NCBI RefSeq assembly: GCF_004121055.1
Contig: NZ_PYAL01000001.1
Span: forward strand, 1 to 64,000
DNA length: 64,000 bases
DNA from: Achromobacter aloeverae
GTDB lineage: Bacteria; Pseudomonadota; Gammaproteobacteria; Burkholderiales; Burkholderiaceae_B
Direction of reading: 5' to 3'
Below the pieces are notes generated by a model that was not told where the DNA came from, did not search any database, and saw only the letters and a list, made by a program, of their open reading frames with translations. Both the position numbers and the translations under genes were made by a program. Positions 43,458 to 52,397 of the stretch are shown piece by piece; position 1 is the stretch's first letter, and each line of letters begins with the position of its first letter.

Positions 43458-44245
43458 CGCCCATCACCATCTATCACAACCCGGACTGCGGTACGTCGCG
43501 CAACGTGCTGGCCGCGTTGCAGGCGCTGCGCCTGAATCCGATGGTTATCGAATATCTGAAAGCCCCGCCGGACGCCGGCACCCTGAAGTCGCTTATCACG
43601 GCAGCGTCGATGTCCGTGCGCGACGCGATCCGCGTCAAGGGCACGCCCTACAAGGAGTTGGGATTGGATGGCGCCGAGTGGAGTGACGATGCGCTCATCG
43701 AGCAGACGGTGCGACACCCCATTCTCATCAATCGCCCCTTGGTGGTGACAGGCAAGGGCGTGCGCCTGTGCCGTCCGTCTGACGTGGTGCTCGATCTCGT
43801 CGATACGCCGCACGGAATACGACTGGAAAAAGAGGAGGGCGTTCCATTCCTGGGCGACACGCTGATTTCCTCCGAGGCAGTGGCCGCGGGGCAGGCTACA
43901 CCTGTCCAGTTTTATGCCTACCGCGCCACGGACGGGGCCGTATTGGCGCATGCGAGTGTCGCCCTTCAAGGCACGCACGCCCTCGTTCATACGCTGACGG
44001 TCGATGCCGCCCACCGAGGGCAAGGGCTGGGCCATAACGTGTTGGCCTTGCTGTTGCGCCGGGCATTCGAACAGGGCGCACGCCGGGCGTGGGTCAGCAG
44101 CGATACTGCAGGTGCGTTCTTCGGGAAATCGGGTTTCAAGACTATCGATCGCGGCCAGGCACCCTCGGCCGTCCTGGCCGCGGGCCCGCCGATGGATACC
44201 AATGCCAGCACGCCGACACTTTATACCCGCCAGATTTCGTTATGA
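43454..44245 (+). CDS. arsC: ArsC arsenate reductase fused to an ArsN-type GNAT acetyltransferase
   Basis: The 263-residue protein starts at GTG 43454, overlapping the previous stop. Residues 1-~120 are a glutaredoxin-type ArsC: C12 in NPDCGTSRN, and R60, R94 and R107, which coincide with the three active-site arginines of plasmid R773 ArsC. Residues ~130-260 are a GNAT domain with the acetyl-CoA loop R188-G-Q-G-L-G193 and [13 protein letters not shown]. The second half resembles ArsN2-type arsenic-linked acetyltransferases. ArsC reduces arsenate to arsenite with glutathione/glutaredoxin; the GNAT half may detoxify an organoarsenical such as a glutamate-analogue antibiotic. Confidence 0.88.
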   Translation: MTPITIYHNPDCGTSRNVLAALQALRLNPMVIEYLKAPPDAGTLKSLITAASMSVRDAIRVKGTPYKELGLDGAEWSDDALIEQTVRHPILINRPLVVTGKGVRLCRPSDVVLDLVDTPHGIRLEKEEGVPFLGDTLISSEAVAAGQATPVQFYAYRATDGAVLAHASVALQGTHALVHTLTVDAAHRGQGLGHNVLALLLRRAFEQGARRAWVSSDTAGAFFGKSGFKTIDRGQAPSAVLAAGPPMDTNASTPTLYTRQISL

Positions 44246-44970
44246 CCGACGCCGTGAACCGCATCATTCCGGATTTACCGAACCTCGACGGCACGTTGGC
44301 CGACTTGGACATGGTTTGCCGCTTCCCAGAAGCAGAGGGCCGTCCACCCAAGGTATTGTTGCTTTATGGCTCCTTGCGCGAACGCTCCTTCAGCCGCTTT
44401 GCCACGGAAGAAGCGGCGCGCTTGCTCCGCGCGTTCGGCGCTGAAACCCGGATTTTCGATCCGGCGGGGCTGCCCCTGGCGGATGGCGCACCGGAAGATC
44501 ATCGAAAGGTGGCCGAGTTGCGCGAGCTGGTGCAGTGGTCGGAGGGCATGGTGTGGTGCTCGCCGGAGCGTCATGGCGCGATGACGGGCCTGATGAAAAC
44601 GCAGATCGACTGGATCCCGCTGAGCATGGGCGCGGTCCGTCCGACGCAAGGTAAAACGCTGGCAGTGATGCAAGTCAGTGGTGGCTCGCAATCGTTCAAT
44701 GCCGTCAACCAGATGCGCGTGCTGGGCCGCTGGATGCGGATGTTCACCATCCCGAATCAATCGTCGGTTGCCAAGGCCTGGCAGGAGTTCGATGACGAGG
44801 GCCGGATGAAACCATCGGCTTATTACGATCGTATCGTCGACGTGATGGAAGAGTTGGTGAAGTTCACCCTGCTTACGCGCGATATCGCGCCGTACCTGGT
44901 CGATCGTTACAGCGAACGTAAGGAAACCGCTGAAGCGCTGTCCAAGCGCGTGAACCAACGGTCGATCTGA
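44242..44970 (+). CDS. arsH: ArsH, NADPH-dependent FMN reductase
   Basis: From ATG 44242, overlapping the previous stop, the product has 242 residues. ArsH marks are [75 protein letters not shown] and [24 protein letters not shown]. ArsH oxidises trivalent organoarsenicals such as methylarsenite to the less toxic pentavalent form. Confidence 0.95.
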   Translation: MTDAVNRIIPDLPNLDGTLADLDMVCRFPEAEGRPPKVLLLYGSLRERSFSRFATEEAARLLRAFGAETRIFDPAGLPLADGAPEDHRKVAELRELVQWSEGMVWCSPERHGAMTGLMKTQIDWIPLSMGAVRPTQGKTLAVMQVSGGSQSFNAVNQMRVLGRWMRMFTIPNQSSVAKAWQEFDDEGRMKPSAYYDRIVDVMEELVKFTLLTRDIAPYLVDRYSERKETAEALSKRVNQRSI

Positions 44971-46193
44971 TGCGTCTGAACAATCGCCGCGGCATTATTC
45001 TCGCGTTGGGCACCACCCAGACGCTGGCCTGGGCGTCGAGCTATTACTTGCCTGCGATGCTCGCCGCGCCCATGGCGCGCGACCTGGGCGTTACGACGCC
45101 GACGGTGTTCGCCGCCTTCTCGGTCGCGCTCCTGGTTTCGGCGCTGGTCGGCCCGTCTGCCGGACATGCCATCGACAGGTGGGGAGGGCGGCCGGTATTG
45201 ATGGTCACGAACCTCATCTTTGCCGGGGGACTGACCGGCCTGGCTGCCGCGCAAGGTCCACTGACGCTCTTTTCGGCGTGGGCATTGCTCGGCATCGGAA
45301 TGGGAAGTGGCCTTTATGAAGCCGCGTTCGCTGCCCTGGTGCGGCTTTACGGGAAGAATTCCCGCAGCGCGATTTCGGGCATCACGCTGTTGGCGGGGTT
45401 TGCCAGTACCGTGGGCTGGCCCTTGTCCACGTATATGGAACTGCACTGGGGGTGGCGGGGGGCGTGCCTGACGTGGGCTGTATTGCATGTGATCCTGGCG
45501 CTACCGCTTAACGCGATGTTGCCCACGCCAGCGCAGGTGGACACGCCCAAGACCACATCCGCGGCCAGACCCGCACCAATAACGGCCAATGCATCGGCAC
45601 CTGACGACGTGCCCGAGACAATCTGGCCTTCGATCCTGCTTGCGGTGGTTTTTGCCGTGACCTGGTTCTCCAGCACCGCGATGGCCGCGCATCTACCCGC
45701 GGTCTTGATGGGCGCGGGAGCGACGTTGGCGGCGGCCGTTGCGGCGGGTGCCTTGGTCGGTCCCGCCCAGGTGGCAGCACGAATCGCCGAATTCACACTG
45801 CTGCGCAGGACCCATCCTTTGCTTTCCGCCAAGCTGGCCAGCCTCGGCCACCCGGTGGGCGCCGTGGTGTTGCTCGCCCTGGGAGCGCCGGCTGCCTCGG
45901 CTTTTGTGCTGCTACATGGCGCTGGCAACGGCATCCTGACGATTGCGAAGGGTACGTTGCCATTGGCGATCTTTGGGACAGGCGGCTATGGCCTGCGGCA
46001 GGGTGTGCTGATGGTTCCGGCCAGGCTCGCGCAAGCTTCCGCACCATGGCTATTCGGGATTTGCGTCAACCGCTGGGGGGCAGGTGCGCTGTGGGTCACG
46101 GCGATCCTAGGGCTGGCCAGCTTTACGGCGCTTCAGCTATTGCGGCTTCCCGCAGGGCGCCTGAGCGGCTCCGCGAAAGTGGCGCCGCGTTGA
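44970..46193 (+). CDS. MFS permease of the ars operon
   Basis: The 407-residue protein has twelve hydrophobic segments and MFS loop motifs (PSAGHAIDRWGGRPVLM after helix 2). Other marks are YLPAMLAAPMARDLGVTTPTVF and GITLLAGFASTVGWPLSTYMELHWGWRGA. Its start overlaps the arsH stop by one base, so it belongs to the operon. It likely exports an arsenic species or conjugate. It is not ArsB or Acr3, and I cannot assign it to ArsJ, ArsK or another named exporter. Confidence 0.85.
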   Translation: MRLNNRRGIILALGTTQTLAWASSYYLPAMLAAPMARDLGVTTPTVFAAFSVALLVSALVGPSAGHAIDRWGGRPVLMVTNLIFAGGLTGLAAAQGPLTLFSAWALLGIGMGSGLYEAAFAALVRLYGKNSRSAISGITLLAGFASTVGWPLSTYMELHWGWRGACLTWAVLHVILALPLNAMLPTPAQVDTPKTTSAARPAPITANASAPDDVPETIWPSILLAVVFAVTWFSSTAMAAHLPAVLMGAGATLAAAVAAGALVGPAQVAARIAEFTLLRRTHPLLSAKLASLGHPVGAVVLLALGAPAASAFVLLHGAGNGILTIAKGTLPLAIFGTGGYGLRQGVLMVPARLAQASAPWLFGICVNRWGAGALWVTAILGLASFTALQLLRLPAGRLSGSAKVAPR

Positions 46194-46225
46194 ACGTCAG
46201 CCACCAGCGCCGCGATCAATATGAG

Positions 46226-46253
46226 ACTTTACATAATATACATTATGCGTCTT
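46226..46253 (-). other. dif-like XerCD recombination site
   Basis: On the minus strand this 28-base stretch contains CGCATAATGTATATTATGT, identical to the central 19 bases of the E. coli dif site (XerC arm, six-base centre TGTATA and most of the XerD arm). By hand count 22 of 28 positions agree; the mismatches are the four outermost XerC-arm bases and two near the XerD end. It is intergenic, between the ars operon and the MmgE/PrpD gene. It is either the chromosomal dif or a dif-like attachment site. Confidence 0.8.
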
Positions 46254-46374
46254 GTGCCAGCACTTCGCCTTAGTGCGTCTTAGGCAGATGAACTTTTTTG
46301 TCCCGCCCAAGGTCTCCGCCCGCGAATGGCCTTCGCCGACGACAACGCCGGCGCGGGCCGCGGACATTCCTCCT

Positions 46375-47787
46375 TCAGGCGGCGCCGGCTTGCAGCCACG
46401 CGGCGCTGGCCTTCATGTCCTGCACCTGTTCCAGCGCCCACAGCTGCTCGAACAAGGCATCGGCCTGCCCGGCGGGCAGCACGCGCTGGCTGCAATCGTC
46501 GAATTTCGCCTTCAGCTCCGCACGGCTCATCGGGCAACTGCCGTCGCGGGACACCATGTTGGCGATGCGTTCGGCATGGCGGCTGCCATCCTTCAGGGTG
46601 ACGATGATCTCGGTTCCCCATTGCGGTCCGCCCTCGCCCATGCCGGGATGGGGAACCGCCTGGGTCAGCCCGAGCAGGCGCTGGATCTCGGGCTCCAGAT
46701 AGGCATCGTTTTCGAAATCGCGCAGCCGGACATTGCCGCTGACCAGCGCTCGCGCCACTACATACTGGACGCTGAACTTGGCATCCAGGGACGATGCCGG
46801 GTAAGGCTTGTCGGTGTGCTTGAGCCGATGCCGATTCGGCATGATCTCGATGCGCGCCACGTCGGCGGCGCGCAGGTCGTGGCGTTGCGCCAGGTTCAGC
46901 GCGGCCGCGATGGAAGCGTGGGTACTGCCGCAGCAGGGAAATTGCTTGATGCCTATGGTGGGACCGGCGATTTCAAGCGGATGGCCCCAGTCCTGCAACA
47001 CGGCGTCCGGGTTGAAATTCCCGGCGCCGTTGAAGACCTGGAAATAGCCTTGGTGATGTTCAAGCAGATCCGCGGCTCCTTCGTAGCCTTCGCTCGCCAG
47101 CAAGGCGGCAAACAGCCCGCTGCGCCCGCAATGGCCCACATGCAGGGGCTTGGTCATGGTGCCAAAGCTGGCCTTCAGGCCATTGGCAAGCGAGCCCGCG
47201 ATCGCCAGCGCCATGGTCGTGCGCGCCACGTCCAGCTTCAGGTAGCGCGCCCCCGCGGCGGCCGCGCCGAACACGCCCAGCGTCGCCGTGGGATGCCAGC
47301 CCTTGTCGTAATGCACCGGATGGGCCGCGCGCGCCAGGCGGATCTCCGTTTCGACGCCTACCGCGTAGGCGGCCAGGAAATCGCGGCCCGTACCGCCCCG
47401 CTCCTGCCCCAGTGCCAGCAGCAAGGGCACCAGCGGAACGGAGGGATGGCCGCCGAAATCGCCCGAGATGTCGTCGTAGTCGAGCGCGTGGGACGACGTC
47501 CCGTTGACCAGCGTCGCGTCCAGTGCGCTGGTCCTGATGCCGGTTCCCAGGATCGTGCACGGGCCGGGCGCCTGCGCCACGCCAGGCACGCGCAACAGGA
47601 TACGCGCGCAGGCTTCCTGCGCGCCTGCCAGCATGACACCTATGGTATCGGCGATGCAGGCCTTGGCCCGGGCCAGCGCATGGCCTTCCACGCGGTTGGC
47701 GTCGAACGCGACGATGTTGCGGGCCAGCTTGCCCAGCAAGGTGTCCCTGGCGCCGGCGGCGTCGCGATCATGGGTGGGTTCAGTCAT
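46375..47787 (-). CDS. MmgE/PrpD-family protein
   Basis: From ATG 47787, preceded by GGAAGG, the product has 470 residues. It fits the MmgE/PrpD (2-methylcitrate dehydratase/aconitate decarboxylase) family: KACIADTIGVMLAGAQE, VNGTSSHALDYDDI, HPSVPLVPLLLALGQE, VGVETEIRLARAAHP and GWHPTATLGVFGAAAAGARYL. Members dehydrate or decarboxylate small polycarboxylates. The paired Bug receptor upstream on the same strand suggests a tricarboxylate-like substrate. Confidence 0.9.
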   Translation of the reverse strand: MTEPTHDRDAAGARDTLLGKLARNIVAFDANRVEGHALARAKACIADTIGVMLAGAQEACARILLRVPGVAQAPGPCTILGTGIRTSALDATLVNGTSSHALDYDDISGDFGGHPSVPLVPLLLALGQERGGTGRDFLAAYAVGVETEIRLARAAHPVHYDKGWHPTATLGVFGAAAAGARYLKLDVARTTMALAIAGSLANGLKASFGTMTKPLHVGHCGRSGLFAALLASEGYEGAADLLEHHQGYFQVFNGAGNFNPDAVLQDWGHPLEIAGPTIGIKQFPCCGSTHASIAAALNLAQRHDLRAADVARIEIMPNRHRLKHTDKPYPASSLDAKFSVQYVVARALVSGNVRLRDFENDAYLEPEIQRLLGLTQAVPHPGMGEGGPQWGTEIIVTLKDGSRHAERIANMVSRDGSCPMSRAELKAKFDDCSQRVLPAGQADALFEQLWALEQVQDMKASAAWLQAGAA

Positions 47788-47883
47788 GGATATCCTTCCA
47801 ATCAGCAAGCATCAACATCGAGCATCGAGCACGGAAAGCGGCGCGGACCGGCCCGGTGCGTCCCGGCAGCGTCTCGCGCCGCC

Positions 47884-48864
47884 TCAATTCAAGGTGATGT
47901 GGCGCTCCTTGATGATCTGGCTCCAGGACGCGGACTCCTTGGCCATGAATTCGCCCAGCTGCTGGCGCGCCTGCGGCATTGGCGTCAGACCCTGCTGGGT
48001 CAGCTTGGCCTGCACCTCCGGCGTTTTAAGCACCTTCACGATCTCCCGGTTCAATTGATCGAGCACCGGCACGGGTGTCTTGCCTGGCGCTACGAAGGCG
48101 TACCAGTTCGTGGCGTCGAACCCGGGAAAGCCCGATTCGGCGACCGTGGGGACATCCGGCAGCAGTTCCGTGCGCGCCAGGCCGGTGGTCGCCAAAGCCA
48201 CCAACTGGCCCGACTTGATATAGGGCAAGGCGGTGGACGGCGTGGCGTAATACGCCGCGACCCGGCCCGCCAGCAGGTCCACGATAGCCTGGCTGCCGCC
48301 CTTGTACGGGACGTGCACGTTATTGATGCCGGCTCGCTGGTTGAACATCTCGCCGGCCATGTGCGAAGCCGACCCTATGCCGCTGGATGCGAAATCCAGT
48401 TCCTTGCGCTTGGACAGCGCGATGTAGTCCTTGAGGGTCTTGACACCCAACTGGGAGCCCACCACCAGGACATTGGGAAAATCGACGCCCATCGTCAGCG
48501 GCTGCAGGTCTTTCAAGGGATCGTGCGCCAGCTTCATCAGGTGCGGATTGATCGTCAGCGAACCGATGGAGCCCAGGAAGATGGTGGATCCGTCCGGCGT
48601 GGCCCCCGCCACGTAATCCTGCGCGATATTGCCGCCCGCCCCCGGCCGGTTCTCCACCATGACCGATTGCCCCAGGTTCTTCGCGAGCTGGTCCGCGACC
48701 ACGCGGGCGGTAAGGTCCAGCGCCCCGCCGGCCGCGAAGCCGACGAGGATGGTGATGGGCTTGTTCCTGGGTAGCTCCTGCGCCGGCGCGGGACTCGCGA
48801 AGAACGCCACGGCGGACAACGAGAGCAGTGCCGCGAAGCGCGGCATGCGGGATGCGAGAAACAT
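47884..48864 (-). CDS. Bug-family (TTT) periplasmic solute receptor
   Basis: The 326-residue protein has a signal peptide (MFLASRMPRFAALLSLSAVAFFASPAPAQ). The Bug pattern follows: NKPITILVGFAAGGALDLTARVVADQLAKNLGQSVMVENRPGAGGNIAQDYVAGATPDG, HVPYKGGSQAIVDLLAGRV and LLPDVPTVAESGFPGF. It probably shares a transcript with the MmgE/PrpD gene. No permease subunits are nearby. Confidence 0.92.
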   Translation of the reverse strand: MFLASRMPRFAALLSLSAVAFFASPAPAQELPRNKPITILVGFAAGGALDLTARVVADQLAKNLGQSVMVENRPGAGGNIAQDYVAGATPDGSTIFLGSIGSLTINPHLMKLAHDPLKDLQPLTMGVDFPNVLVVGSQLGVKTLKDYIALSKRKELDFASSGIGSASHMAGEMFNQRAGINNVHVPYKGGSQAIVDLLAGRVAAYYATPSTALPYIKSGQLVALATTGLARTELLPDVPTVAESGFPGFDATNWYAFVAPGKTPVPVLDQLNREIVKVLKTPEVQAKLTQQGLTPMPQARQQLGEFMAKESASWSQIIKERHITLN

Positions 48865-49060
48865 GGACTGCCTCCTTTGGTTTTCGCGTATGCGATTACG
48901 TGGATCGCATCCGTCGGTGCATCGATCTTCGTGTAGGGGCGGACCTGCTTTTGCATCGTCCGGGCCGCGCTACATGAGTCTAGGAGGCTTGCCAGCCAGC
49001 CACAATTTGCGGAGCTGTATTTCTCTATAACGAAAGAGAATAGATCGAAGGCTCGTCCTT

Positions 49061-49375
49061 TCAGCCCTCATCGACTTCCAGCCGCAGCACCGCATACCCC
49101 AGCGATTTCGCGGTCTGGTCGAAGCGCAGCGTCCGGGTGGCGCCGCCGCCCAGGGCGTGCTCCATAAGGACTAGACAGCCATCGATGTTGGGCATGGGAT
49201 AGACCTGCACGTCACCACGCGCCCAGTCGCCGAACAGGGTCCGAACCCGCTCGGGCGTCACCGACCGCAGGACCGCGGCGTAGTCTTCCGGCCGCCTGGC
49301 CAGTACGCCGATCGAGACGTTGTCGCCCTTGTCGCCACTGCGCACATAAGCGATCTGTTCCAGCAGTCGAGTCAT
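49061..49375 (-). CDS. AtuA C-terminal-domain-like small protein
   Basis: The 104-residue product begins MTRLLEQIAYVRSGDKGDNVSIGVLARRPEDYA and ends RFDQTAKSLGYAVLRLEVDEG. This is the small ferredoxin-fold-like domain that is C-terminal to AtuA in some proteins and a separate subunit in others. Its ATG overlaps the stop of the AtuA gene (49372-49375), so the two are translationally coupled and likely form a complex. Confidence 0.85.
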   Translation of the reverse strand: MTRLLEQIAYVRSGDKGDNVSIGVLARRPEDYAAVLRSVTPERVRTLFGDWARGDVQVYPMPNIDGCLVLMEHALGGGATRTLRFDQTAKSLGYAVLRLEVDEG

Positions 49376-50733
49376 GATTCGATCATTTCCATGGTGCTTT
49401 CGACGAGTTCCCGGGCGATGGTGGTGGGCCACAGGCTCACCGCGGGTCGGGCCTTGAACGGGGCGCCGAACGACGTGCCGCCCGGCCCCATGATCCACAA
49501 GTGCGTGCAGGCGCGGCGCACCTTCTCGGCTTCCTCCTGGGTATGCGTGCGTACCGCCACGCGCAGGCCCACTTCGCTCATGTCGTCCGCGGCCGGCCAA
49601 GGCGCGGCGGGCCCGTGCAAGGTATTAACCCCCACATAGGAAAACAGCACGTCCTCGGCGGCCAGCCCCATGCGCTCGAAGCGTTCCGACAAGGTTTGTT
49701 CCGCCTTGCGCGCCCGCTCCAAGGCACGCGGCCAGGGAAACAGCATCAGCCCTTCCCCTATCCAGCCATCCGCATAGCCGATCAAGAGCTTCAATTGCCC
49801 GGGCCGTCCCGCGCCCTTGCAACCGCTGACACGCACGCGGTCCGGCGCGATTTCGCGCAAGCGTGGGGCGGTGAAGTCCGCGATACCGTCGGGCGCGGCA
49901 TAGCTGCGCGGATCGCCGATCTCGTAGACCAGATGCTCCTTGACGGTGAACTCATCCACCCTGCCCCCGGTCCCGCGCAGCTTGGTGACCACCGCGCTGC
50001 CGTCGGATTCAAACTCGATGATGGGAAACCCAACCCGGCCCATATGCGGCATTTCATCGAAGCGCGAAGACATGCCGCCCGTGCATCCCGCGGCGCATTC
50101 CGCGATGTGGCCCGCGGTGATCGCGGCGGCGACCAGGTCGGGATCGTCGTAGCCCTTGCCCAGGCGCTGCAGGATGGGGCCGACGAACAGCGCGCTATCG
50201 GCCACGCGGCCCGTCACAACGATGTCGGCGCCGCCCTGCACCGCTTGCATGATGCCTTCCGCGCCAGCGTAGACGTTGACGCACAGGATGCGGTCGCGCA
50301 GCGGACGCAAGTCGCCCTCTCCCGTCGCGGTATTGACCAGCGGCACGCCTTGCGCGATCAGGCCGTCCAGGCGGTGCATCAGGTCATCGCCGGCGACTAC
50401 GCCGATCTTGACGCCATGGTTACCCGCACGCCCCAAGGCGTCGGCAATGACCCGGCCGGCAGCCAGGGGGTTGGCACCCCCGCCATTGGAGACCAGACAA
50501 GTCCCGCGGTCGCGCGCCAGCGGCGCCAGGCTGGTCATGAAAGGCAGCACGTCGGCGACGTAGCCCGCGTCGGGATTGCGCTTTTTCTGCCGATGCAGAA
50601 TCGCCATGGTCAATTCGGCGAGAAAGTCGAAGCACATGAAATCCAGCTCGCCCTGCCGCAGCAGTTCCTCCGCCGGATCGTAGGCATCACCCCAGAAGCC
50701 GCCGCCAGCTCCCAGTCTTATCGTCGTGCTCAT
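49372..50733 (-). CDS. AtuA-family (DUF1446) acyclic terpene utilisation-like protein
   Basis: The 453-residue protein shows AtuA marks: IRLGAGGGFWGDAYDPAEELL, LDFMCFDFLAELTMAIL, TCLVSNGGGANPLAAGRVI, GADIVVTGRVADSALFVGPI and ITAGHIAECAAGCTGGMSS. In Pseudomonas, AtuA is needed for citronellol/geranyl-CoA catabolism, but the reaction is not settled. It is divergent from an enoyl-CoA hydratase gene across 331 bases and near acyl-CoA enzymes, so a branched or terpenoid-like acid is possible. Confidence 0.9.
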   Translation of the reverse strand: MSTTIRLGAGGGFWGDAYDPAEELLRQGELDFMCFDFLAELTMAILHRQKKRNPDAGYVADVLPFMTSLAPLARDRGTCLVSNGGGANPLAAGRVIADALGRAGNHGVKIGVVAGDDLMHRLDGLIAQGVPLVNTATGEGDLRPLRDRILCVNVYAGAEGIMQAVQGGADIVVTGRVADSALFVGPILQRLGKGYDDPDLVAAAITAGHIAECAAGCTGGMSSRFDEMPHMGRVGFPIIEFESDGSAVVTKLRGTGGRVDEFTVKEHLVYEIGDPRSYAAPDGIADFTAPRLREIAPDRVRVSGCKGAGRPGQLKLLIGYADGWIGEGLMLFPWPRALERARKAEQTLSERFERMGLAAEDVLFSYVGVNTLHGPAAPWPAADDMSEVGLRVAVRTHTQEEAEKVRRACTHLWIMGPGGTSFGAPFKARPAVSLWPTTIARELVESTMEMIES

Positions 50734-51064
50734 TGCGTCTTTCCTCGCGTAGGGGGAACTCGCGCCTTGTTGCGCCGCGGCAAGGCCAGAACGGCTGCAC
50801 CCGGTGCGATCAAGCGCTGGTCAAAGAAGCATCCCTTCATTAAAACCGTCTATCTGGTCGGTTTATTTTATGGAGTACCTACTATGTCGTCAATGACGCT
50901 GATTTTCCGTAAATAACCTACATATAAGGGATTACGCCCATACGGATCCGATTGACGAATCCTCAAGACGGTTTATGATTTTGCGAAAACAGACCAAGTA
51001 GTCGGTATTTTTCGCGTCGCTGGAGCGGCGGCGACTGACATGCCGAACACGACGGAGGAGACAG
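50734..51064. other. Divergent intergenic region, AtuA gene to enoyl-CoA hydratase gene
   Basis: No gene was seen. It is markedly A+T-rich in 50840-51010 and contains one good palindrome (next entry) and partial repeats of its half-site (AAGACGGTTTAT near 50964-50975, GTCGGTATTTT near 51001-51011). Promoters for both flanking operons should lie here. Confidence 0.6.
50843..50864. promoter_or_regulatory. Candidate TetR-type operator
   Basis: AAACCGTC-N6-GTCGGTTT: seven of eight half-site bases are symmetrical. The size and spacing suit a TetR dimer, and a TetR gene ends the divergent CoA operon at 56443-57063. The assignment is inference. Confidence 0.45.
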
Positions 51065-51868
51065 ATGGAAGATGCCTTCGATGCAGACGCCGAGGGACAG
51101 GTGCTGCTGCGGCGTGACGGCGCGATCGCGACCGTTACGCTGAACCGTCCCGAACGGCGCAATGCGCTGTCCCTGGCCGCGAATCGACGGCTGCACGCAC
51201 TCTGGGGCGAGATAGACGCCGATCCCGGCATCCGCGCCGTGGTGCTCACCAGCGCCGACTGCGGCACGTTCTGCGCCGGCATGGACCTGAAGGAAGCGGC
51301 GGCGCTGCGCGCCACCACCGGCAAGGATATCCTGGACCTGCTGGAAGACCCGTTCTACGAACGCATGCGTGCGGTCCGCGTGCCCGTCATCGCGGCCATG
51401 ACGGGCCATTTCACCGCGGGCGGCATGGTGCTGGCCTCCAACGCCGATCTGCGGGTAGGACTGGCCGGCACAGCAGGCGCAATCACCGAAGCCCGTGTTG
51501 GCCGAGGCACGCCCTGGGCGGCGCCGATGGTGCCCATGCTGCCGTTAGCGGTGCTGATGGAGATGGCCGTCACGGCGCAGATGATGCCGGTCGAACGGTT
51601 GTACGCGCTGGGGTTCGTCAATGCGGTCGAAGCGACGCCCGATGCCGTGCGCGCGAAGGCCGCCGCCTATGCCCTGGCAATCGCCGCCAACGCACCGCTC
51701 TCGGTCGCGGCGGCCAAGGCGGGCTTGGCGGCCAGCGTCGACCTGGGCGCGCATGCCGGTTATGCCCTATCCAAGGTCCGCCACCGGGAAGTCTATGCCA
51801 GCGCCGACGCTATCGAGGGTCCCCTTGCTTTCGCCGAAAAACGCCCGCCCCGCTGGCTGGGGCGCTGA
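51065..51868 (+). CDS. Enoyl-CoA hydratase/isomerase family protein
   Basis: The 267-residue crotonase-fold protein has IATVTLNRPERRNALSLAANRRLHALW, GTFCAGMDLKEAA (oxyanion-hole segment), GHFTAGGMVLASNADLRVG and the C-terminal EGPLAFAEKRPPRW. The usual second acidic catalytic residue is not obvious in GRGTPWAAP, so the exact reaction is open. The ATG follows GGAGGAGACAG. It is the first gene of a six-gene CoA operon. Confidence 0.9.
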   Translation: MEDAFDADAEGQVLLRRDGAIATVTLNRPERRNALSLAANRRLHALWGEIDADPGIRAVVLTSADCGTFCAGMDLKEAAALRATTGKDILDLLEDPFYERMRAVRVPVIAAMTGHFTAGGMVLASNADLRVGLAGTAGAITEARVGRGTPWAAPMVPMLPLAVLMEMAVTAQMMPVERLYALGFVNAVEATPDAVRAKAAAYALAIAANAPLSVAAAKAGLAASVDLGAHAGYALSKVRHREVYASADAIEGPLAFAEKRPPRWLGR

Positions 51869-51912
51869 GCCAGCTTGCCCGGCCCATCCTCTCACACGGA
51901 ACCTCATATCCC

Positions 51913-52356
51913 ATGATCGACCAGCCCTTTGGAGAACTGTCGCTCGGCCAACGCCGCCGGTCACATGGCCGCACGATGACCGAAACCGATGTCGTCAACT
52001 TCTGCGGCCTTACCGGCAACTGGCTGTCCATCCATGCCGACGCGGAATTTTCCAAACGATCCCTGTACGGCCAACGCGTCGTGCAAGGCGGACTGGTGTT
52101 CGTGGTCGTCAACGCCCTGCTGGGCTTCGACTCCAGCCTGGTCGAAGCTTTCTATGGCGTGGACCAACTGCGCTTTCTCAAGCCCACCTTCATCGGCGAC
52201 ACCCTGCACGCGGAAAGCGAAATCATCGAATTACGTGACAAGGGTGAGCACCACGGCGTGGTGACTACGCGGCTTACCGCAATCAACCAACGCCAGGAGG
52301 TCGTGCTGAGCTGCGAATTCAGCCTGCTCATACGCCGCCAGCCTCTGCTGTCCTGA
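51913..52356 (+). CDS. MaoC-family hot-dog dehydratase-like protein
   Basis: The 147-residue protein fits the MaoC-like (R)-hydratase fold: GRTMTETDVVNFCGLTGNWLSIHADAEFSKRSLYGQRVVQGGLVFVVVNALL, then FLKPTFIGDTLHAESEIIE. The catalytic Asp/His region is in LTGNWLSIHADAEF (D replaced by N before W, His kept). It probably hydrates or dehydrates a CoA thioester with the second MaoC protein at 54793. Confidence 0.87.
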   Translation: MIDQPFGELSLGQRRRSHGRTMTETDVVNFCGLTGNWLSIHADAEFSKRSLYGQRVVQGGLVFVVVNALLGFDSSLVEAFYGVDQLRFLKPTFIGDTLHAESEIIELRDKGEHHGVVTTRLTAINQRQEVVLSCEFSLLIRRQPLLS

Positions 52357-52397
52357 GTCTTTCCAACGAGAACTCGCATTGTGAGAAGAGAACCAAC

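Noticed and set aside
46252-48774. Open frame of 840 codons on the plus strand
   Set aside because: It is exactly antisense to the well-supported MmgE/PrpD and Bug genes, has the Arg/Gln/His-rich composition of a GC-rich shadow frame and no recognisable motif.
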